A DNA stretch of 10,583 bases from Desulfobacterales bacterium (GTDB lineage Bacteria; Desulfobacterota; DSM-4660; Desulfatiglandales; Desulfatiglandaceae): the NCBI GenBank assembly GCA_022013615.1, contig JAKLQB010000819.1, forward strand, positions 1-10,583. The letters run 5' to 3'. Position numbers and translations under genes: made by a program. This document shows, one piece after another, positions 6,106 to 10,583 of this stretch. Within the stretch, counting starts at the first letter, position 1. Each line of letters opens with the position of its first letter. The notes under the pieces were generated by a model, which saw only the letters and a program-made list of their open reading frames with translations, searched no databases and had not been told where the DNA came from.

Positions 6106-6286
6106 AAATCCGAAGCTCGAAATATCCCGCCTCGGCGGGAAAACAAATACGAATGACATAAATCCCAAATTCAAAACATGCCAAGACCCTGTAAATTTTG
6201 TATAAGTTCTCGAAATGTTTTGGTCATTTGATATTCGAATTTTGATATTGTTCCCCGCCCAGGCGGGGTATTCGTATTTCGGATTT
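6106..6286. mobile_element. MITE-like palindromic element (181 bp)
   Basis: Terminal repeats are AAATCCGAAGCTCGAAATA (6106-6124) and, reversed, AAATCCGAAATACGAATA (6269-6286). Inner pairing continues with CAAAACAT (6172-6179) against ATGTTTTG (6215-6222) and other degenerate ATTCGAA-type blocks. Each arm carries a GC-rich mini-hairpin at a matching position: CCCGCCTCGGCGGG (6126-6139) and CCCCGCCCAGGCGGGG (6253-6268). There is no transposase or coding content. This resembles non-autonomous elements rich in TTCGGATTT/TTCGAAT words that I associate with sulfate reducers. No clear target duplication is seen, so mobility is inferred only from structure. Confidence 0.55.
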
Positions 6287-6430
6287 GAGTCCCGTTATTG
6301 GCTGAGCAAATCCTCGAGATTTGACCAAGTTAAAGTCTACTTTGACGTTGCCGTGGGACCTACCCTGTCTCCCAACCCGGATTATGAAGAAGAAAAGGTC
6401 ACAGGGATAAAACTACAATTTCAAAAATAA
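6287..6430 (+). pseudogene. Possible 3' remnant of a gene
   Basis: After the MITE-like element one frame stays open to TAA at 6428-6430 and reads like a real protein C-terminus: FDQVKVYFDVAVGPTLSPNP (20 residues), then DYEEEKVTGIKLQFQK. The same frame runs back into the element to an ATG at 6215, but there it encodes repeat sequence, so that ATG is probably not a true start. I do not recognise the fragment. It could be the tail of a gene cut by the element, or chance. Confidence 0.3.
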
Positions 6431-6567
6431 CTTTTTTATGCTGAAAAAATTTTATAATATCAAATTGTTGTCCATATTTCTGCAATATTAATGATTCAAT
6501 TGAGTTTTTACTCTAATAGATCGGGGAAACCATCTGCGCGTGGTTGACCTTTAGCCGGAGGAAATCC

Positions 6568-7506
6568 ATGGCCAGGTTGATTAAGGGTATTCTGATTGCC
6601 ATCTTTGTTTTGATTGTATCAGGTGGTGTGTTCTATTACTGGTTTCCGGGCCTTATTCTGGAATCTGCAAAACACGCCCTCCGCTTTTGGGCAGGGCTTG
6701 AAAGGCGTGAAGTGCAGGTGGATGATCATCATTGGGTTTACCTGGAAGGAGGAAAAGGTGAAACAATCTTGTTTGTCCACGGCTTTGGGGCTGACAAGGA
6801 TCGGTGGGGTACTTTTTTGCCGGCTTTGAGCAGGTCTTACAGGTTGATCGTGCCTGATCTGCCTGGATTCGGAGAAAACTCCAGGATCGCCTCGGCTAAG
6901 TTCGACATCTCCAGTCAGGTAAGGCGGCTGAGCAAGTTTGTTGAGGCTATTGGGCTCAATAGATTTCACGTGGTGGGTATTTCCATGGGCGGATACATCT
7001 CAGCCTACTATGCCAGGGAACACCCTGAAAAAGTGAAGAGCCTTTGCCTTATAGATGCAGCGGGCGTTGACTCGCGGATACCGAGCTATCTGTGGCGACA
7101 ACACCAGAAAGACGGAAAAGTTCTTTTTCTTTACAGAACGACAGATGAGTTTAATGATTTGATGGGGGTTCTATTCTATAGACCACCCTGGCTGCCGAGC
7201 CGCTTAAAAGATTATATTGCGCAACAGGGTGCCCTCGACTATGGCTTTCGCGAAAAAATCTTAAGAGAGACGGTGGAAGGGGGCATGAATCTCCTGGAGA
7301 GCAGGCTGCCAGAGATCCAGGCCAAAACTCTAATCATCTGGGGCGCCAATGATCGCATCGTTCATGTGTCCAGCGTAGAGAAGTTCCAAGAGGGGCTTAG
7401 AGATTGCAGCACAGTAATTTTGGAGAAATGTGGTCACATACCCTATTTTGAAAAAGCCAAAGAAACCAGGCGCGCGTACAGGGATTTCCTGGCGAGTTTG
7501 CCCTAA
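6568..7506 (+). CDS. Membrane-anchored alpha/beta hydrolase
   Basis: The product is 312 residues from ATG 6568, which follows the Shine-Dalgarno CCGGAGGAAATCC; a TTG at 6544 lies upstream of that site and is rejected. Residues 5-24 form an N-terminal membrane segment, probably an uncleaved anchor with the enzyme on the periplasmic side. The fold markers are VHGFGADKDRW (70-80, oxyanion HG), VPDLPGFGENS (95-105), nucleophile elbow GISMGG with Ser139, Asp262 in IIWGANDRIV, and His290 in CGHIPYFE. This is a complete catalytic triad, so the enzyme is probably an active lipase/esterase-like hydrolase; the substrate cannot be read from the sequence. A TATAAT at 6453-6458 may be its -10 box, without a good -35. 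It converges on the exonuclease gene, 12 bases away. Confidence 0.85.
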   Translation: MARLIKGILIAIFVLIVSGGVFYYWFPGLILESAKHALRFWAGLERREVQVDDHHWVYLEGGKGETILFVHGFGADKDRWGTFLPALSRSYRLIVPDLPGFGENSRIASAKFDISSQVRRLSKFVEAIGLNRFHVVGISMGGYISAYYAREHPEKVKSLCLIDAAGVDSRIPSYLWRQHQKDGKVLFLYRTTDEFNDLMGVLFYRPPWLPSRLKDYIAQQGALDYGFREKILRETVEGGMNLLESRLPEIQAKTLIIWGANDRIVHVSSVEKFQEGLRDCSTVILEKCGHIPYFEKAKETRRAYRDFLASLP

Positions 7507-7518
7507 ACACCGATTTTC

Positions 7519-8265
7519 TTATCCGTTAAAGGATAGTAACCTTGCCTTCATTACCCGGTACCCCATCTCCATCAGAGGCTTTAGATTCACTATGTCTGCG
7601 GTGTTGTATTGAATCAGCCGGTCAAGTGCCTCCTGGTCCCCCCACTGATAGGCCTTCCAGAGTAAGACCGCATCGTATCCGCCAATACCATCGATTTCCG
7701 GGGCACGGCCAAGGCCAAGGTCTTTCTCGATTTTTTTGAGGACACCCCTGTACCCAAGCTTATTTAGTAAGAACCGGAGGTCAATGTGGGCCGGTGGCAA
7801 GGAAATATTCGGGAACCACCGACGAATAAAGGGCAGATCAAAGGTGGTACCATTAAAGGTAATAACCAGGTCGTATTGGGAGATTGAAATCTCGAACTCA
7901 TCTAAGTTGCTTCCGTTCACAAAGGTGTGAACATTACAGCCATCGTAGAGTCCAATAACTGTAATCTCATCCATCCCCTGGTAACCCCCGCTCGTCTCTA
8001 TATCCAGGTAGACAGCCTTTTCTTTAAAGGCATCAAAGATCCTCCACATGTCCCCTGAAGAAAGGCGGCCTCGAAAAAAAAGGATATCGTTACATTGTTC
8101 TGAGGAGGCCTCCAGTTCCTGCCTGATAAACTGATCCCGGGCCCGGGAAAATATGGGTTCCCCGTGCTTGAGGAAATCCTGCCAGGTTAGAATATTTCTT
8201 TTCCAGAGATTTCGCTCTGTTTTTAGACCTATTCCCTGGATATGAATGAAGGTGTGTTTAAGCAA
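7519..8265 (-). CDS. RNase H-like DEDDy 3'-5' exonuclease domain protein (YprB-type)
   Basis: The product is 248 residues. The catalytic acidic residues are Asp88 and Glu90 (VYLDIETSGG), Asp143 (TFNGTTFDLPF) and Asp224 in YNTAD, where Tyr220 gives the DEDDy pattern. Asp162 (HIDLRF) is another likely conserved acid. This matches the YprB-type ribonuclease H-like domain family, predicted to bind Mg2+ and trim nucleic acid. The N-terminus FIHIQGIGLKTERNLWKRNI resembles a helix-hairpin-helix DNA-binding element that often precedes this domain. The start is TTG 8265, 6 bases after AAGGAGAG; no ATG fits. The gene is transcribed away from the toxin-antitoxin pair, and its 3' end converges on the hydrolase gene. 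Its substrate and pathway are unknown. Confidence 0.83.
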   Translation of the reverse strand: MLKHTFIHIQGIGLKTERNLWKRNILTWQDFLKHGEPIFSRARDQFIRQELEASSEQCNDILFFRGRLSSGDMWRIFDAFKEKAVYLDIETSGGYQGMDEITVIGLYDGCNVHTFVNGSNLDEFEISISQYDLVITFNGTTFDLPFIRRWFPNISLPPAHIDLRFLLNKLGYRGVLKKIEKDLGLGRAPEIDGIGGYDAVLLWKAYQWGDQEALDRLIQYNTADIVNLKPLMEMGYRVMKARLLSFNG

Positions 8266-8370
8266 ATGTGTCTCTCCTTATCGTTACTTATTTTGGTCTT
8301 GGAGAATACAGGTAGGTTCTCGAAGTGACAACAAGATTTGAGGATAATAAAATATCACCAAACATATTTC

Positions 8371-8399
8371 TTGGCAACTCAACTGCTAAAAGTTAGACT
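8371..8399 (+). promoter_or_regulatory. Candidate promoter of the antitoxin-toxin pair
   Basis: TTGGCA (8371-8376) and TAGACT (8394-8399) are separated by 17 bases and match the -35 and -10 consensus moderately (5/6 and 4/6). They lie 25 bases before the antitoxin ATG, which has its own AAGGAG at 8411-8416. Confidence 0.35.
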
Positions 8400-8424
8400 G
8401 CATTAATAAAAAGGAGAAAAACTC

Positions 8425-8676
8425 ATGACAGTTGTACGAGTATCACCCAAAGGGCAAATTTTGATTCCAAAAAGAATCAGAGAAAAATATGGTGTTAAAC
8501 CCGGCTCAAATGTTCAAATTTTAGAGGTACCGGAAAGCATTTTGATCAAGAAAGCTCCGGAGGACCCGATTTCAGCAGCTTGCGGATTCCTTGAGGGAAG
8601 CTTTTCTCTTACAGATGATTTAATTAAAGAGCACCGAAGAGAGTTGGAGAATGACAGACACAATTGTCCTCGATAG
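8425..8676 (+). CDS. AbrB/MazE/SpoVT-type antitoxin (VapB-like)
   Basis: The product is 83 residues. Residues 4-46 form a swapped-hairpin AbrB domain: VRVSPKGQILIPKRIREKYG, then VKPGSNVQILEV, with the typical KGQILIPK strand-turn. The C-terminal part (DPISAACGFLEGSFSLTDDL, 56-75) is the usual toxin-binding tail. It should bind its own promoter as a dimer and neutralise the PIN-domain toxin encoded next. The start has AAGGAG 8 bases upstream. The last 26 bases overlap the toxin reading frame, so translation is coupled. The antitoxin looks intact although the toxin is broken. Confidence 0.88.
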   Translation: MTVVRVSPKGQILIPKRIREKYGVKPGSNVQILEVPESILIKKAPEDPISAACGFLEGSFSLTDDLIKEHRRELENDRHNCPR

Positions 8677-9061
8677 CTTTGCTTTGATAAGTCCGTTTCA
8701 CAAAGAGCCAGGATGGGAGAAGGTACAGCAAATACTTTACGAACTTTCCACCTCGGGGCAAAAGGCCATCCTGAATATTATAAACTGAGGTGAGTTTTAT
8801 TACATCATCAAAAGAAGAGTAGGTAAGCGCAAAGCTGAAGAGACTCTTGTTCTTTTAGAGCAACTACCTGTAGAAATTATCCCTGTAGATGCAAGGTTAG
8901 TCAAAGAAGCAGCAGAAATAAAGTCAGACTATGCAGTTTCTTACGCCGATGCCTTCTGTATAGCGACTGGCCAACGGTATAATGGGCAAGTTTTCACTAA
9001 TGATCCGGAATTTGAATTAGTTCGGCATCTTATTAACGTGATTTGGCTCACTGATAAGTAG
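8651..9061 (+). pseudogene. PIN-domain (VapC-like) toxin with in-frame TGA
   Basis: From ATG 8651 the frame encodes a PIN-domain ribonuclease of 136 codons, interrupted once by TGA at 8786-8788 (codon 46). Both sides align in one frame without indels. Acidic site residues are present: Asp8 (VLDSFALI), Glu48 (GEFYYIIKRR), Asp100 (SYADAFCIAT) and Asp118 (FTNDPEF). PIN toxins of this group have an I-N-W-G-E segment; here it reads INxGEF with the stop at the tryptophan position, so a single TGG-to-TGA change explains it. The first fragment (45 residues) lacks three of the four acids and would be inactive. Restart within the second half is unlikely to rescue activity because Asp8 would be lost. 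Confidence 0.85.
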
Positions 9062-9107
9062 ACACAGGAAAGCTCATTTCGATTAACTGATCACGGGGTA
9101 CCAGGGT

Positions 9108-9183
9108 CTTGAGGTCTTCTCTTCGATTCCTTCCGGGACATAGGCCGTACGGGCCGGAGGCCGGGGTTTCGGAAGCCCTCAAG
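9108..9183. repeat. GC-rich inverted repeat
   Basis: CTTGAGGTCTTC (9108-9119) pairs with GAAGCCCTCAAG (9172-9183) at 11 of 12 positions. The enclosed segment is GC-rich (including CCGTACGGGCCGGAGGCCGG), unlike its surroundings. It sits between the broken toxin gene and a convergent gene. It could be a terminator-like structure, a repeat or an RNA; nothing decides between these. Confidence 0.4.
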
Positions 9184-9200
9184 AACATGGCGAACCCTTG

Positions 9201-9587
9201 TCAGCAACTACCAGTCCTGTCTTGGGTATATTTTTTTGCAAGAATGCCGTAAACAACAAGATTCAGGCTCACGAATATTATTTCACCTATTCTGATGGCT
9301 CTTTCTGGCAGGTCCAGGTAGATAATTCGTTCCAGGTAATGGGCTATAAAGGAACCACTGTACAGCCCACCACTATCTGCGTGAGTGCTGCGCAGATAAT
9401 TTTCAAGATATGTCAACGGGCAATAAAAGCTAAACAGGTTTAGGAACAGGGAAAACAATAGTCCCCCAAGGTGAAACCACGCGATCTTTGATCCAGTTAG
9501 CGCGAAAACAACTCCGAATATCAGAAATAGGATCCAGAGGAAATGTAAAAGAATGGTCAAGTCTAAGAAAAGATTATGAAGCCGCAT
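9201..9587 (-). CDS. DUF2784 family integral membrane protein
   Basis: The product is 128 residues. Hydrophobic helices lie at about residues 8-31, 36-55 and 98-117, with a fourth possible around 80-92. The signature is a FYCPLTYLENYLR block (residues 54-66) after the second helix, followed by a GSFIAHYLERIIYLDL block (78-93). DUF2784 proteins have the same W/C-P-L-T-x-x-E-N-x-L-R and GFIxHYL blocks and are small inner-membrane proteins of unknown function. The start is ATG 9587; its Shine-Dalgarno is weak. It is the downstream gene of a minus-strand pair with the M29 peptidase, about 110 bases away, so co-transcription is possible. The unusual C-terminus TQDRTGSC may reflect a slightly extended reading frame. 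Confidence 0.75.
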   Translation of the reverse strand: MRLHNLFLDLTILLHFLWILFLIFGVVFALTGSKIAWFHLGGLLFSLFLNLFSFYCPLTYLENYLRSTHADSGGLYSGSFIAHYLERIIYLDLPERAIRIGEIIFVSLNLVVYGILAKKYTQDRTGSC

Positions 9588-9665
9588 TTTAGAACTTTCT
9601 AATGAGAGGACTTAATTTACACTGCCTCGCTGATAGACATAGAAACAGGAAATATCCCATCAAAC

Positions 9666-9693
9666 CAGTACCAGGTACCGAATACCCAATACC
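9666..9693. repeat. Four tandem 7-bp units NNNTACC
   Basis: CAGTACC, AGGTACC, GAATACC and CAATACC follow with an exact 7-base period. They lie between the DUF2784 gene and the end of the M29 gene. Directly after, CCTCAATTGAGG (9695-9706) is a perfect 12-base palindrome covering the M29 stop codon. Confidence 0.6.
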
Positions 9694-9696
9694 ACC

Positions 9697-10583
9697 TCAA
9701 TTGAGGGTAAACATCCCATTTTCGTAAATCAGCACCCTTTTGCCACTTTTTAAATAAGCAGTGACTGTTTTCTTTTCGGTATTCACCAGATCCCAATGGA
9801 GTGCTGAATCGTTGAAGCCTAATTTACTTTTTATCTCTTTGGTGAGCTCCGCGGGGTTTCCATCATATGTGTCAGAATAAGAATCGCCCACAGCCAAATG
9901 GCAATTCCCATGGCGGCCACCGTAGTTTTCGTCATAAAGCGTATTGGCCATAAACCTGTTTATGCGGGAAAACCTTTTGTCAGTCAGGGAAAACTCCCCT
10001 ACCCTGCTGGCTCCCTTGTCCATAGCAAGCTGTTTGACTACAAATTGTTTTCCTTTTTTTGCCTCTGTTTTGATAACAGAACCATTCTCAAAGATAAGCC
10101 GAACACCCTCTACATAATTCCCGCTTCGAAATGATGGCTGGTTGGCATAATAAAACCCTTCCGTTCCCCTCCAGTCAGGAGAAATAAAGGTCTCAAAACT
10201 CGGGATGTTGTGACCGGATATCCCGGCCCATTTTCGCTTTTCTCCGGGTGTAATCTTCAAATCAGTATTTTCTGATTCAATGCGATAGTATTCTACCTCC
10301 ATGCTGTTTATCCATTTCTTTATGGAAATGGCATCTTTGTAAATTGTCTTCCAGGCCTGAACCGGATCGGATTTATCCAGGTAACATGCCCTGATGATCT
10401 GGTTGGTGTACTGCCTCAGGGAAACTTTTGCCTGTCTTGCCAATTCTTCTGTGGACAGGGTGCAAAGCGTCCACCCGTAGAAGCCCTTTTCATCGCGCTT
10501 CTGAAGGATTTCGCGAAGGGGTTTTTTCGCCACGACCGCTTTTCCGATTTTCTTTGGATCTATATCACTAAGGTGAGTAAGCG
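9697..10583 (-). CDS. M29 family aminopeptidase (AmpS/aminopeptidase T type), N-terminus outside the window
   Basis: The frame is open from the right edge to TGA at 9697-9699, giving 295 residues of a protein usually about 370-410 long. A GTG at 10533 is not the true start, since coding-like sequence (LTHLSDIDPKKIGKAVVAKK) continues upstream to the edge. M29 metal-site motifs are visible in order: Glu in RGTEGFYYANQP, Glu in ANTLYDENYGG, His in CHLAVGDSYSD, and His and Asp in ALHWDLV. These match the Glu, Glu, His, His, Asp ligand set of the family, which removes N-terminal residues from peptides using two metal ions. The C-terminal domain is complete. The protein is presumably cytoplasmic; the missing N-terminus prevents a check for a signal peptide. 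Confidence 0.86.
   Translation of the reverse strand, partial: LTHLSDIDPKKIGKAVVAKKPLREILQKRDEKGFYGWTLCTLSTEELARQAKVSLRQYTNQIIRACYLDKSDPVQAWKTIYKDAISIKKWINSMEVEYYRIESENTDLKITPGEKRKWAGISGHNIPSFETFISPDWRGTEGFYYANQPSFRSGNYVEGVRLIFENGSVIKTEAKKGKQFVVKQLAMDKGASRVGEFSLTDKRFSRINRFMANTLYDENYGGRHGNCHLAVGDSYSDTYDGNPAELTKEIKSKLGFNDSALHWDLVNTEKKTVTAYLKSGKRVLIYENGMFTLN

Noticed and set aside
6215..6286. Gene start at ATG 6215
   Set aside because: This part encodes the right arm of the palindromic element, so the reading frame there is a by-product of repeat sequence.
8786..8788. TGA as a selenocysteine codon in the PIN toxin
   Set aside because: Selenoproteins are common in sulfate reducers, but the position matches a conserved tryptophan, no PIN toxin is known to need selenocysteine, and no stem-loop with a SECIS-like form follows the TGA.
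9121..9150. tRNA T-loop-like word TTCGATTCC
   Set aside because: The flanking bases do not form a T stem, and no acceptor or anticodon arms are found.

Overview
The window looks like chromosomal DNA of a Gram-negative anaerobe, most likely a Desulfobacterota (sulfate-reducer type) genome or a metagenomic bin from that group. The reasons are moderate, uneven GC content, a QueG-like double [4Fe-4S] protein, an ArsA-type ATPase fused to an Hsp20-like domain, and long AT-rich gaps holding imperfect palindromic repeats. This placement is an inference; there is no rRNA or housekeeping marker.

Region 1 (1-2540) looks like accessory DNA. A DUF4238 gene with a probable CTG start (332-1255) and a small membrane-anchored gene (1381-1845) are each followed directly by a foldable site with the layout of an integron attC recombination site (1270-1366 and 1853-1911). 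No integrase is in the window, so this is either the far part of an integron array or an isolated attC cluster. Past the second attC lies an RcsF-like lipoprotein gene (2153-2539) with no attC of its own, then about 640 bases without a gene but with two perfect palindromes.

Region 2 (3179-5670) holds two convergent two-gene units. On the plus strand, a QueG-like iron-sulfur protein is followed by a 74-residue protein with an excellent Shine-Dalgarno. On the minus strand, an ArsA-family ATPase with a TTG start is followed by an overlapping 76-residue Lys-rich protein. The ATPase lacks arsenic-binding cysteines, so arsenic transport is unlikely.

Region 3 (5671-6567) is a repeat-rich gap: a hairpin made of degenerate 7-8 base units just upstream of the ATPase gene, a C-run/G-run hairpin, and a 181-base palindromic MITE-like element with a GC-rich mini-hairpin in each arm. 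The element abuts what may be the 3' end of a broken gene.

Region 4 (6568-9061) carries a membrane-anchored alpha/beta hydrolase, a convergent DEDDy-type RNase H-like exonuclease, and an AbrB/MazE-type antitoxin overlapping a PIN-domain toxin gene. The toxin gene has an in-frame TGA where the local motif predicts tryptophan, so the toxin is probably dead.

Region 5 (9062-10583) has a GC-rich inverted repeat, a DUF2784 membrane protein, a short run of 7-base tandem units, and the C-terminal part of an M29 (thermophilic aminopeptidase) gene that runs off the right edge. No CRISPR array, tRNA or rRNA gene was seen.
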